Below the pieces are notes generated by a model. The model had not been told where the DNA came from and did not search any database. It saw only the letters and a program-made list of their open reading frames with translations. Of a DNA stretch of 64,000 nt, positions 31,198 to 39,573 are shown one piece after another (within the stretch, counting starts at the first letter, position 1; each line of letters begins with the position of its first letter). A program made the position numbers and the translations under genes. Origin of the DNA: an uncultured Clostridia bacterium (GTDB lineage: Bacteria; Bacillota; Clostridia; Christensenellales; Aristaeellaceae); NCBI GenBank assembly GCA_947565865.1, contig CANOHT010000010.1:1-64000 (forward strand), read 5' to 3'.

Positions 31198-32214
31198 ATG
31201 AAGAAATGGCTTTCCACGTTGCTTGCTATAACAACATTAGCCTTACCGCTTTCAGCATCGGCCGAAGGGAAATTAACAGAAGCCGATGCTGATTTCTTGC
31301 TGCAGATGGCGGCAGTTTATCCCGATGAGGAATTTTTCCTTGTCCCTTTTGCCATGCTATTTCAGGCGATGTCAGATGATATGTTAACAGTAGCGGAATA
31401 CGGAGAGTCCATAGGCATGTTATACGGGACACTTTATCGCATGGAAGATCTCTCGTCTTCTGATGAGAACCTCCGAAGCGCTGCTATTTGCATCAATCAG
31501 GCTCTCGGAAATTTAGCCAAAATTCTTTCCACGCCTGTACTGGTCAATAGCTCGATCACGGCAGCGGAGCGCGAAAGCATCTATCAGCAAATGAATTTTA
31601 CTCTGGCGGCAAAGACGCTCTATGCTCCAACTGAGGAGGGCCGGGGAAAAGGTCTTGCAACGATTCCGATTGTGGATCGTAATAATCCTGAATGGACTGC
31701 GGACTTGTTCGTTGAAATTATTACCCGAGGAATGCAGGCTTTGCAAGATGAAACCGATGAAGTATTAGCCCGGGCCTCGGATAATATCAGCCTGTCCGCT
31801 GACCCGGCAAGCGTGGCGCGGATCTCCGCCGGCATTGACGTGGGCATCGACGCGGCCAAGAAAGAGCACCGCAGCGCCGTGGACGTGCTGGCAAACCCCG
31901 ACCAGGTACAGGAGGACATCCAGACCCAGTTTGACACCATGATGGCCGACGGCAAGGTGGACAAGGCCGAATACACGGCCACCGTGCGCCTCCTGAACAC
32001 CACCGTGGTGGAAGAAGCGAAGGATGTGCTGAAGGACGACCCGGACAACCCCGTGGCCCAGGAGCTGATGGCCGCCGAAACAGAGTATCAGGCACTGTTG
32101 GACGCGCTGTACCGCAGCCGCCGCACTGCCACTCAGGACGAGCTGGACGCCCTGGAAGCCGCCCTGGACAGGGTCAAGGCCCTGCGGGTGGAGCTGAAGG
32201 GCAACAAGCACTAA
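31198..32214 (+). CDS. Secreted chimeric protein carrying a copied tape-measure segment
   Basis: This 338-residue protein starts with a signal peptide (MKKWLSTLLAITTLALPLSA, cleavage likely after SASA). No lipobox cysteine is present. Residues about 24-185 are a helical domain with no recognised family, encoded by DNA clearly more AT-rich than the phage. From about residue 190 to 333 the protein matches the phage's own tape measure protein (residues about 595-738): I count 115 of 144 identical positions, and the DNA is alignable throughout. The copied part follows the tape measure's hydrophobic segment. The gene lies between repressor and early operon on the lysogeny strand. A superinfection-exclusion role is inferred. 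Confidence 0.8.
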   Translation: MKKWLSTLLAITTLALPLSASAEGKLTEADADFLLQMAAVYPDEEFFLVPFAMLFQAMSDDMLTVAEYGESIGMLYGTLYRMEDLSSSDENLRSAAICINQALGNLAKILSTPVLVNSSITAAERESIYQQMNFTLAAKTLYAPTEEGRGKGLATIPIVDRNNPEWTADLFVEIITRGMQALQDETDEVLARASDNISLSADPASVARISAGIDVGIDAAKKEHRSAVDVLANPDQVQEDIQTQFDTMMADGKVDKAEYTATVRLLNTTVVEEAKDVLKDDPDNPVAQELMAAETEYQALLDALYRSRRTATQDELDALEAALDRVKALRVELKGNKH

Positions 32215-32330
32215 CTTTAGCCCTACAACCCATTGCCAATACGCCAAACCTCATCATTGTATCTCATCTTAATGCAGCGACAGAAATCTTGAAGACGCTG
32301 TCTTAACATCCTCATCGCCAGTCACCCGGG

Positions 32331-32357
32331 GCCAGCCCTAATGGCTGGCTTTTTTCT
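32331..32357 (+). terminator. Terminator of the secreted chimera gene
   Basis: GCCAGCC/GGCTGGC arms with a five-base loop are followed by TTTTTTT (T-run at 32350-32355). Confidence 0.85.
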
Positions 32358-32384
32358 TGTCATGCACATCACCTCTTTTATCTC

Positions 32385-32413
32385 AATATACCATAGTCAA
32401 AGTTTAGCGTTAA
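32385..32413 (-). promoter_or_regulatory. Leftward immunity-region promoter (PL-like)
   Basis: Minus-strand TTAACG (32408-32413) and TATATT (32385-32390) are 17 bases apart. The operator ATACCATAGTCAA (32388-32400) overlaps the -10. It points toward the early genes but must cross the whole chimera gene in antisense. Confidence 0.55.
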
Positions 32414-32495
32414 CTTTGCGGACTCATATATGACTACGGTAAGAATATAGCACATAAAGTGTGCCGCGTCAATAGAAAAATCTTGACTATGGTAT
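32388..32495. promoter_or_regulatory. Three operator-like sites of the prophage repressor
   Basis: ATACCATAGTCAA (32388-32400) and TTGACTATGGTAT (32483-32495) are exact inverted copies of 13 bases. A third, degenerate copy (ATGACTACGGTAA) is at 32430-32442. The outer two overlap divergent promoters, as in lambda-type switches. Confidence 0.7.
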
Positions 32496-32511
32496 TTTTT
32501 TGAGGTATGAT
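32483..32511 (+). promoter_or_regulatory. Repressor promoter
   Basis: TTGACT (32483-32488) and TATGAT (32506-32511) are 17 bases apart. The -35 is part of the third operator, which gives autoregulation. Confidence 0.72.
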
Positions 32512-32540
32512 GTCAAAAACAAAGAAAGGAGGTTTAGCGG

Positions 32541-32933
32541 ATGAACGAGATCGGTGAACGGTTAAAACAGTTGCGGAAAGAGTATTTGAAATTAACACAA
32601 ACAGAATTAGCCGATCAGATAGGCGTAACAGGTGCAGCTATCTCAAGGATTGAAAAAGGCGAACGCATGGCTTCGATGCAGATTCTTCGCAGCATTTGCC
32701 GAGCATTTAACGTGCGCCAGGCCTGGCTGGAGACCGGCGAGGAACCCATCTTCGAGCCACCCACAGAAGCCGATGAGCTGGCTCAGCTGCTCAAAGGTGC
32801 CAGCGAAAACCCCACCAAAGCGCTGCTGTTCCGTATCATTGCGTCCCTGCCGGACTACCTGCTGGTGGATCTTCGGCGGGAAATCAGGCAGATCATGCGC
32901 AAGTTGCCACCCCAGCCCCCGGACGAGGAATAA
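32541..32933 (+). CDS. Prophage repressor, XRE-family HTH (CI-like)
   Basis: The 130-residue protein has an N-terminal helix-turn-helix (LTQTELADQIGVTGAAISRIEKGERMASMQILRSICRAFNV, about 17-58), then a phrase typical of phage repressors (RQAWLETGEEP), and a C-terminal helical dimerisation part. There is no peptidase domain for RecA-stimulated cleavage. Induction may therefore use another antirepressor route. AAAGGAGG precedes the ATG. It should bind the sites at 32388-32495 and hold the lytic genes off. Confidence 0.88.
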   Translation: MNEIGERLKQLRKEYLKLTQTELADQIGVTGAAISRIEKGERMASMQILRSICRAFNVRQAWLETGEEPIFEPPTEADELAQLLKGASENPTKALLFRIIASLPDYLLVDLRREIRQIMRKLPPQPPDEE

Positions 32934-32974
32934 CATAATAGAAAAGTTGTTCTACGTGCCGGAAAAAAAGCTAA

Positions 32975-33011
32975 ATCCCGCAAAGCCTTGTCCCATAAGG
33001 CTTTGCGGGAT
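32975..33011. terminator. Hairpin after the repressor gene
   Basis: Perfect 15-bp arms (ATCCCGCAAAGCCTT and its complement) with a seven-base loop. On the minus strand a T7 run follows a few bases later; on the plus strand there is no T-run. The remaining 33012-33279 is AT-rich, with inverted TCGTATAG/CTATACGA near the integrase start and no supported gene. Confidence 0.6.
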
Positions 33012-33279
33012 GTCCAACCACACAGTATCGAAAATAGTTATACAAAACAGGGAGTGCCTCCCAGGGGGAGACTCCGGAGTACACACACCCTCGTAAAATA
33101 TATATTTTCTTATATTTTTCTAAAAAATAGAATAGATATATCGTCTTTCGATAAACGTATATCAGATGACTACCTATTAAATGGCTATTTCCAGAATCGT
33201 ATAGTTTTCTGCTGTTAAAACTTATACGGGTAGATAAAAAACCTATACGACCGCATTGCCACACAAAGGAGGCCACACC

Positions 33280-34869
33280 ATGATTGCCCGCGGCTATATC
33301 CGGGTTTCCACCGATGAGCAGGCCAAGAACGGCGCGTCCATCCCTTCCCAGGAGAAGATCCTCCGCGCCCTGGCCGTTGTCAAGGGCTATGATGATTTCG
33401 ATGTCTACATTGATGACGGCTTCTCCGGCAAGAATCTCCGCCGCCCCCGCGTCCAGCAGCTGCTGGAAGAGTGCCGTGCCGGCCGGGTGGACGCCGTCAT
33501 CGTCTGGAAGCTGGATCGCCTGTCCCGTTCCCTGCGGGATCTCCTCAACCTCATCGAGGAGGATTTCACGCCCCACGGCGTCACCCTCATCTCCGCCACC
33601 GAGTCCATCGACACCTCGACGCCCGGCGGCCGCGCCATGCTGGCCGTCCTGGGTACCTTCGCCCAGTTTGAACGCGAGCAGGACGCCGAGCGCGTCACCA
33701 TGGTACACCGTCAGCTCGCCAAGGATTGCCGTTACCTGGGCGGCCCCGTCCCGCTGGGTTACAAAATCATCAATAAGCATTACGAGGTTGACGAGGTCAC
33801 AGCCCCCGTCGTCCGCCGCCTGTTTGATATGTACCTTGCCCACCAGGGCTACACCGAAATGCTGCGCTACCTCAACGGCACCGGCCTGAAGACCGTCACC
33901 GGCAAGCCCTTCGCGAAAACCAACCTGAACTATATCCTCAGCAATGAAAAATACGTCGGCACCTATATCCACAATCGCCTTGCCGCTGCCGATCACGAGG
34001 GTAAGCGCTCATCCTCTCGCCTCAAACCCGAGGCGGATCAGATCCGCATTCCTGGCGGCATTCCCGCCATCATTGACCAGGCTACCTGGGACGCTGCCTG
34101 TCGCCTTCGCGCCGAAAACCGCGCTACCAGGGGCACCTATACCAGCACGCCCTACCTGCTGGCCGGGCGCTGCCATTGCGCCGTCTGCGGCTCTGCCCTG
34201 CGCGTCCTTACCGGCGGCACGGATCGCAACGGCACACGCCAGCGTTATTATACCTGTCCCCAGCGCTGTATTCCCCTTATTCGCAAGGAGCGGCTGGAGG
34301 ATGCCGCCTTCGATGCCATTGCCAATGCTACCCTTGACGAGGAAATGCTGATCCGTGCCTGTGACGTTGCCAACAGCTTCCTTGCCGCACAGGATGAAGA
34401 CGCAGCCACCGATATTCAGGCGATCAAGCAGCGCATGGCTGAGATCTCCAAACGCCAGGCCAATATCACGGATGCCCTTGCCTCCAGCGGTTCCGCAGCG
34501 CCCGCCTATCTCCTTCAGGAGCTCACGAGCCTTGACACTGATAAAGCCGCTCTTGCCGCCCGGATGACCCAGCTGCAGCACCGCGGCCCTCACTACGATC
34601 CTCAAGCCATCCTGCACCAGCTCAATACTGTCAAGACGGCAAAAGAAAAGTCGCCCGAGCAGCAAAAGAGCATACTACAGGCGACCATTCGTGATGCCAT
34701 CATCAGCCAAGGTGATTATTCATTCGTCCTGACTGCTGATGAGTCAGTGGAGCTGAGGGGAGTCGAACCCCTGTCCGAAGGCTCGCTTACGGGACCTTCT
34801 CCGAGCGCAGTCTGTGTTTTAGGATTTCCCGCCGCCGAGCGCCCGCAGACAGGCTATCGGCATTGGTAG
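33280..34869 (+). CDS. Large serine recombinase (prophage integrase)
   Basis: The 529-residue protein has the resolvase domain with YIRVST (catalytic Ser near residue 10), GFSGKNLRRP, KLDRLSRSLRD and FAQFERE. A recombinase domain follows (about 160-270), a zinc ribbon (CHCAVCGSAL...YYTCPQRC, about 295-330) and a coiled coil (about 375-440). It inserts and excises the prophage. ATG33280 follows AAAGGAGGCC. Its last 40 or so codons run antisense through the 3' end of ssrA. So the C-terminal tail is supplied by host tmRNA-gene DNA in the lysogen and would differ in the free phage. Confidence 0.93.
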   Translation: MIARGYIRVSTDEQAKNGASIPSQEKILRALAVVKGYDDFDVYIDDGFSGKNLRRPRVQQLLEECRAGRVDAVIVWKLDRLSRSLRDLLNLIEEDFTPHGVTLISATESIDTSTPGGRAMLAVLGTFAQFEREQDAERVTMVHRQLAKDCRYLGGPVPLGYKIINKHYEVDEVTAPVVRRLFDMYLAHQGYTEMLRYLNGTGLKTVTGKPFAKTNLNYILSNEKYVGTYIHNRLAAADHEGKRSSSRLKPEADQIRIPGGIPAIIDQATWDAACRLRAENRATRGTYTSTPYLLAGRCHCAVCGSALRVLTGGTDRNGTRQRYYTCPQRCIPLIRKERLEDAAFDAIANATLDEEMLIRACDVANSFLAAQDEDAATDIQAIKQRMAEISKRQANITDALASSGSAAPAYLLQELTSLDTDKAALAARMTQLQHRGPHYDPQAILHQLNTVKTAKEKSPEQQKSILQATIRDAIISQGDYSFVLTADESVELRGVEPLSEGSLTGPSPSAVCVLGFPAAERPQTGYRHW

Positions 34870-35090
34870 CTTCATATTACGGACATGCTGCAAAGCTTAG
34901 GCATGTTCGTTCCCCGCGTTCATGACGCTGGTGACCGGGCACGCGGGCAACCCGGGCCAACGTCACGGCATTAAGCCGCGAAAGCGAAATCGCTATTGTC
35001 AGTTACTTTTTTTCCCCGTTTTATCGTGGTCAGGGTCCACGGCTCGCTTATCCCGTCCTCGACAACCCCCGTCGAAACCGGATCAGCCCC
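34748..35090 (-). ncRNA. ssrA: tmRNA
   Basis: The 5' end GGGGCTGATCC and the 3' end ...GGTTCGACTCCCCTCAGCTCCA form the tRNA-like domain: GGGGCTG pairs with CAGCTCC and the T-arm GGTTCGA is present. CCA is not encoded. The tag frame ends in codons for DNSDFAFAA followed by TAA, close to the usual LAA/AA ending. It rescues stalled ribosomes with SmpB, encoded just upstream on the same strand. The gene's 3' end is the apparent prophage integration target and is kept intact. Confidence 0.93.
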
Positions 35091-35130
35091 TTGATGCTGA
35101 CAGCATTCGCTTTCATCCATGGATCAGGCG

Positions 35131-35598
35131 CTACTTCTGATGTTCCCTTAGTGTGCGCTGAATTTCACGATCCGTATCGCGCTTGGCGATGGCGTCCCGC
35201 TTGTCATGCAGCTGCTTGCCGCGGCACAGGCCAAGCTGAAGCTTCATCCGCCCGTCCTTCAGGTAGAGCTCGAGGGGCACCAGGGTGTAGCCCTGCCGCG
35301 CCACCAGACCGTCCAGCTTGCGGATCTCGCTCTTGTGCATCAGGAGCTTTTTCGGGCGAAGGGGATCACGGTTGAACTGGTTGCCCTGCTCGTAAGGGCT
35401 GATGTGCATCCCTTCAACCCAGAGCTCGCCCTGCCGGATCAGCGCCCAGGATTCCTTCAGGTTGACCCGGCCCTGCCGGATGGACTTAACCTCCGTTCCG
35501 AACAGCTGAAGGCCGCATTCGTAGCGCTCCTCCACGAAATAATCATGAAAGGCCTTGCGGTTTTGCGCCACGGGCTTGATTCCCTTCTGATGGGGCAT
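35131..35598 (-). CDS. smpB: SsrA-binding protein SmpB
   Basis: The 155-residue protein is of normal length and has the family motifs: NRKAFHDYFVEERYECGLQL, GTEVKSIRQGRVNLKESWA, HISPYEQGN, and RPKKLLMHKSEIRKL. The C-terminal basic helix is present (KQLHDKRDAIAKRDTDREIQR). ATG35598, with AAAGGAGGCGGC in front, is preferred to an ATG 18 bases upstream. It binds tmRNA and directs it to stalled ribosomes. ssrA follows 40 bases downstream, so the two may be co-transcribed from the promoter at 35640-35668. Confidence 0.95.
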   Translation of the reverse strand: MPHQKGIKPVAQNRKAFHDYFVEERYECGLQLFGTEVKSIRQGRVNLKESWALIRQGELWVEGMHISPYEQGNQFNRDPLRPKKLLMHKSEIRKLDGLVARQGYTLVPLELYLKDGRMKLQLGLCRGKQLHDKRDAIAKRDTDREIQRTLREHQK

Positions 35599-35639
35599 GC
35601 CGCCGCCTCCTTTCATGAAAATTTCCCGGTGGTTTTCTT

Positions 35640-35690
35640 AGTATAACATACTCGGCAGTGCTTTGCAATCATGAGTTTTTCTGTTATAAT
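35640..35690. promoter_or_regulatory. Divergent smpB/proA promoters sharing one -35 hexamer
   Basis: TTGCAA (35663-35668) is self-complementary. Leftward it pairs with TATACT (35640-35645, 17-base spacer) for smpB. Rightward it pairs with TATAAT (35685-35690, 16-base spacer) for proA. The two promoters probably exclude each other. Confidence 0.65.
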
Positions 35691-35717
35691 GATGAGAATT
35701 GACAGGAGGGATGACTG

Positions 35718-37040
35718 ATGATGGACTTGCATCATATGGCGGCGCTGGCACGGGAGGCAGCCTGGAGCCTGGCGGCAACCCCCATTGAGGCGCGCAACAG
35801 AGCGCTGACGGCCATGGCGGAAGCGCTGGAGGACAGCAAGGCGGAGATCTTTTCGGCCAACGAGAAGGATTTGGCCCAGGCGGAGCGGGATCAGCTGGCG
35901 GCGCCGCTGCTGGGGCGGCTGCGCTTTGGCGCGGAAAAGCTGCGGCAGGTCTCGGAGGGCCTTTATGCGCTGGCGGAGCTGCCGGATCCCATCGGTCAGA
36001 CCACCATGGCCCGGGAATTGACGGAGGGCCTCCGTCTTTACCAGGTTACTTGCCCCATCGGCGTTATCGGCGTGATCTTCGAGAGCCGTCCCGACGCGCT
36101 GGTGCAGATTGCGTCCCTGGCCCTCAAAAGCGGCAACGCGGTGCTGCTCAAGGGCGGTCGGGAGGCGCTGCATACCAACGCCGCCCTGTGCGCCGTTCTC
36201 CGCCAGGCCGCTGAAAAGGCCGGACTGCCGCGGGACTTTGCCCAGCTGCTGGAGAGCCGGGAGGATGTCGCGGCCATGCTCAAGGAGGACGGCCTGATTG
36301 ATCTGATTATTCCCCGGGGCAGCAATGCCTTTGTGCGGTATATTATGGATAACAGCCGCATTCCGGTGCTGGGACATGCGGACGGCGTGTGTCATGTTTA
36401 TGTGGACAAAGCTGCCGATGTGCCGATGGCGATCCGGATTGCGGTGGACAGCAAGGCGCAGAATGTGGCCGTTTGCAACGCCATGGAGACGTTGCTGGTG
36501 CACCGGGACATCGCGGAGGCGCTGCTGCCTGCGCTCATGACGGCCATGACAGACAAGCATGTGCGCCTCCTGGGCGACGAGCGGGTTCGCGCCATCATCC
36601 CGGTGGAGGCTGCCACGGAGGAGGACTGGCGCACGGAATACCTCGACTATGTACTGTCCATCCGGGTGGTGGATGACCTGGCCGCCGCCATCGACCACAT
36701 CAATCGGTACGGCAGTCATCACACCGACTGCATTGTGACGGCGGATGACGAGGCAGCCCAAGCCTTCCTGGCGCGGGTGGACAGCGCGGGCGTTTACCGC
36801 AATGTCTCCACACGCTTCGCTGACGGCTTTGTGTACGGCTTCGGCGCCGAGGTAGGCATTGCCACGGGGAAGATCCATGCCCGGGGGCCCATGGGCCTGG
36901 AGGGTCTGACGACCTACAAATACAAGCTGCTGGGCAGCGGCCAGCTGATGGCGGAGATGAAGCGCGGGGAGCGCCGCTACACCCACCGCACGCTGAACGA
37001 GTCCTGCCCGATGGATGCCTTTGACGGTGGCGGAAAGTGA
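35718..37040 (+). CDS. proA: Gamma-glutamyl phosphate reductase (proline synthesis)
   Basis: The 440-residue protein reduces gamma-glutamyl phosphate to glutamate semialdehyde with NADPH. The family features are clear: PIGVIGVIFESRPDALVQIASLALKSGNAVLLKGG, LIIPRGSNAFVRYI, and the catalytic cysteine in QNVAVCNAMETLLVH (about 255), plus GSHHTDCIVT and YRNVSTRFADGFVYGFGAEVGI. The usual partner proB is not in view. AGGAGGG precedes the start; ATG35721 is an equal alternative. Confidence 0.95.
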   Translation: MMDLHHMAALAREAAWSLAATPIEARNRALTAMAEALEDSKAEIFSANEKDLAQAERDQLAAPLLGRLRFGAEKLRQVSEGLYALAELPDPIGQTTMARELTEGLRLYQVTCPIGVIGVIFESRPDALVQIASLALKSGNAVLLKGGREALHTNAALCAVLRQAAEKAGLPRDFAQLLESREDVAAMLKEDGLIDLIIPRGSNAFVRYIMDNSRIPVLGHADGVCHVYVDKAADVPMAIRIAVDSKAQNVAVCNAMETLLVHRDIAEALLPALMTAMTDKHVRLLGDERVRAIIPVEAATEEDWRTEYLDYVLSIRVVDDLAAAIDHINRYGSHHTDCIVTADDEAAQAFLARVDSAGVYRNVSTRFADGFVYGFGAEVGIATGKIHARGPMGLEGLTTYKYKLLGSGQLMAEMKRGERRYTHRTLNESCPMDAFDGGGK

Positions 37041-37049
37041 GGCGTTTCC

Positions 37050-37709
37050 TTGGCTGACACGGCTTTTGCGCTGTTTGATTTTGACGATACCCTCTGCCTG
37101 GGGGACTCCGTTTTGCCGTATCTGCTCTACTGCGTCCGGCGCGGCGACGCCCCTTGGACGCAGCTGCCCAAAGCGCTTTCAGGCTATCTGCTGTGGCGGC
37201 TCCGGCCTTCAGCCGTGGCCCGGGCCAAGGAGTCGGCGCTGTCCTTCATCAAGGGCCGTAGCCTTCAGGAGATGGATGAGCTGGCCCGCGGCTTTTTTCG
37301 GGAGGAGCAGAGCAAGCGGTTCTTTCAGGATGGGCTGAAGGAATTGTGGCGGTTGCGGGCCATGGGGTATCACATCCTGGTGGTATCGGCCTCCGCCGAT
37401 TGCTACATGCGGGTGCTGCCGGAGTTTCTGCCGGTGGACGGCGTGCTGGCCACCGAGTGCGCGGTGGACGGCGAGGGGCGCTATACGGGGCGGGTTGGCC
37501 CCAACTGCAAAGGGGAGGAAAAGACACGGCGCATCGCGGCCTTCCTGGAAGACCATGGGCTGCGCATGGATCGGGTGGCGTCACGCGCCTATGGGGATTC
37601 CGCCTCGGACGCCCCCATGCTGCTGCTGACGGACGCCCCTGTGCTGGTGAACCCCCGAAAAAGGCTGAAAGCGCGCCTGCCAGACGCATCCTGCGTCCGC
37701 TGGCGCTGA
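37050..37709 (+). CDS. HAD-IB family phosphatase (SerB-like)
   Basis: The 219-residue protein has HAD motif I (FDFDDTL, about 9-15), a motif II serine in VVSASA (about 109), and motif III/IV in AYGDSASDAPML (about 186-196). The helical cap (about 20-95) fits HAD-IB enzymes such as phosphoserine phosphatase. The substrate cannot be told. The start is TTG37050, just ten bases after proA. Confidence 0.82.
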   Translation: MADTAFALFDFDDTLCLGDSVLPYLLYCVRRGDAPWTQLPKALSGYLLWRLRPSAVARAKESALSFIKGRSLQEMDELARGFFREEQSKRFFQDGLKELWRLRAMGYHILVVSASADCYMRVLPEFLPVDGVLATECAVDGEGRYTGRVGPNCKGEEKTRRIAAFLEDHGLRMDRVASRAYGDSASDAPMLLLTDAPVLVNPRKRLKARLPDASCVRWR

Positions 37710-37722
37710 GAGGAGACTGACG

Positions 37723-38280
37723 ATGCTGATTCGCCGTCTGGGCCCGGATGAGCTGGGTCTGCTGTGTCCCCTGGCCGACGCGAGCCTTGCGGGGGAGGAG
37801 GCCCTTTTGCGGATTGGCCGCACGGGCATGACCTTGGGCTATGCGCCTCTGCCAAGGGCGGAGTGGCGCGTCTTCCCGCCGTCTCCCACGTTTGCCCCGG
37901 CAGCGTTTGCCATCAATGAGCGTAGCGCGCTCTTCGCGGCCATGGACGGCGAAAATGTTGTGGGCGTATGCGGCGTTCGGGGGACGCCGGAGGGCTGGGC
38001 GGAGGTGGCGGACATCCGGGTGGATGCCTCCTGCCGCCGTCAGGGCTACGGGCGTACCATGTTGGAAAGCTGCGAGGCCTGCGCGCGCCAGTGGGGGATG
38101 GCCGGGCTGCGCGCCGCCTGTACGGACACCAACCCCGTGATGTGCCAGTTTCTGGAGCATTGCGGCTTCATCCTTCGGGGCATGGACAGCATGGCCCTGG
38201 CCTATACCGAAGCCGAGCGCGAGAAGCCTCTGGCCCGCCGTGCCGCGCTGCTGTTTTTCTATCGAACATTGAAAGGCTGA
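37723..38280 (+). CDS. GNAT-family N-acetyltransferase
   Basis: This 185-residue protein has a GNAT core: VVGVCGVRGTPEGWAEVADIRV (strands 4-5), the acetyl-CoA loop RRQGYGRTML (about 106-115) and CQFLEHCGF near the end. The substrate is unknown. GAGGAGACTGACG precedes the ATG. It is in a run of plus-strand housekeeping genes with short gaps. Confidence 0.78.
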   Translation: MLIRRLGPDELGLLCPLADASLAGEEALLRIGRTGMTLGYAPLPRAEWRVFPPSPTFAPAAFAINERSALFAAMDGENVVGVCGVRGTPEGWAEVADIRVDASCRRQGYGRTMLESCEACARQWGMAGLRAACTDTNPVMCQFLEHCGFILRGMDSMALAYTEAEREKPLARRAALLFFYRTLKG

Positions 38281-38290
38281 TGAATGTAAT

Positions 38291-39001
38291 ATGATGCGTT
38301 TGCAAAAGTACCTGGCGCTGTCCGGCGTAGCCAGCCGGCGCAATGCTGAAAAGCTGATTGCCGAGGGCCATGTGGCCGTCAATGGCCATACCGTTACCGA
38401 AATGGGCGTCCAGGTGGACGAAGCTGCCGACCGTGTGACGGTGGACGGCGTTGCCGCCCATCTGGAAGAGGAGAAGCATTACCTGGCCTACAACAAGCCC
38501 ATCGGAGAGGTGACCACCGTTTCTGACCCCGAGGGCCGCGCGACGGTTATGGACAAGTTTCGCGATTATCCGGTGCGCCTGTACCCGGTGGGGCGGCTGG
38601 ATTATGACAGCGAGGGCCTGCTGCTGCTCACCAACGACGGCGAATTGATGAATGCGCTGCTCCACCCCAGCCGTGAGGTGAACAAGACCTATCTGGCCAA
38701 GGTATCCAATCATGTGGATGAGGACGCGCTTCGCCGCCTTCGTGCGGGCGTGACGGTGGAGGGCCGCCTGACGTCGCCGGCCAACGTTCGCCTTGTGCGC
38801 CATGAGGCATTTGACAGCATCGTGATGGTGACCATCCACGAGGGACGCAACCGGCAGGTACGCCGTATGTTCGAGGCGGTGGGGCATCAGGTGGTGCAGC
38901 TCAAGCGTGTGGGCTTTGCCTCCATCCAGCTGGGCGACCTGGCCCGGGGAAGCTGGCGCAGGCTGACCGACGCGGAGGTCGCCCGTCTGAAGGAGCTGTG
39001 A
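38291..39001 (+). CDS. rRNA pseudouridine synthase, RsuA/RluB family
   Basis: The 236-residue protein has an N-terminal S4 RNA-binding domain (LQKYLALSGVASRRNAEKLI, about 4-24) and a catalytic domain with the aspartate in VGRLDYDSEGLLLLTNDG (about 97-114). It also has KTYLAKV and the family ending EGRNRQVRRMFEAVGH. It isomerises a uridine in rRNA; the exact site cannot be given. It shares four bases with the next gene. Confidence 0.92.
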   Translation: MMRLQKYLALSGVASRRNAEKLIAEGHVAVNGHTVTEMGVQVDEAADRVTVDGVAAHLEEEKHYLAYNKPIGEVTTVSDPEGRATVMDKFRDYPVRLYPVGRLDYDSEGLLLLTNDGELMNALLHPSREVNKTYLAKVSNHVDEDALRRLRAGVTVEGRLTSPANVRLVRHEAFDSIVMVTIHEGRNRQVRRMFEAVGHQVVQLKRVGFASIQLGDLARGSWRRLTDAEVARLKEL

Positions 39002-39573
39002 CCATGGCCTACGAGCTTCGTTCCGCCCGGTATCTCGCGGCGGACTGTCTGCGCCAGGTGATCCGCCCCGGCGACACGGTGGTGGATGCTACCCTGGGCA
39101 ACGGCCACGATACCCTGATGCTGGCGGAACTTGTGGGGGACGCGGGCCTCGTCATCGGCTTTGATATCCAGGAGGAGGCCCTCCGCCGCACCGAAGCCGC
39201 GCTGGCGCAGGCCGGTCTCGCGGCGCGCTGCCGGCTCCATGCCGTTGGTCATCAGGAGATGGCGGCGTATGTCCAGGAGCCAGTGCGGGCAGTGGCCTTC
39301 AACCTGGGCTGGCTCCCCGGTGGGGACAAGGCTGTTACCACCCATTGGGATACCACCCGCGCCGCCCTGGACGCCGCGCTGTCGCTTCTCCTGCCATACG
39401 GCGTGTGTACAGTGTGCGCCTATCCCGGCCATGCGGCAGGCGATGAGGAGCGCCAGAAATTAAGTACCTACCTGGCCGCGCTGCGCCCCCAGGAATATAA
39501 CGTGCTGCACAGCCGCTTTCTGAACGCGGGCCCCGGCGCGCCGGAGTGCTTTATTGTTCAGCGGATGGGGTGA
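38998..39573 (+). CDS. Class I SAM methyltransferase, YtqB/MnmM family
   Basis: The 191-residue protein has the SAM-binding motif VVDATLGNGHDTLMLAEL (about 28-45), FDIQEEAL, and the family-typical NLGWLPGGDK (about 101-110), as well as AYPGHAAGDEE. Members of this group (MnmM in Bacillus) methylate the wobble uridine modification of tRNA. The start is GTG38998; ATG39004 is also possible. The pairing with a pseudouridine synthase suggests an RNA-modification unit. Confidence 0.85.
   Translation: MTMAYELRSARYLAADCLRQVIRPGDTVVDATLGNGHDTLMLAELVGDAGLVIGFDIQEEALRRTEAALAQAGLAARCRLHAVGHQEMAAYVQEPVRAVAFNLGWLPGGDKAVTTHWDTTRAALDAALSLLLPYGVCTVCAYPGHAAGDEERQKLSTYLAALRPQEYNVLHSRFLNAGPGAPECFIVQRMG

Noticed and set aside
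32322..32363. 13-codon minus-strand frame with a GAGGTG site in the immunity region
   Set aside because: Too short and overlapping a terminator; kept only as a remark in the switch finding.
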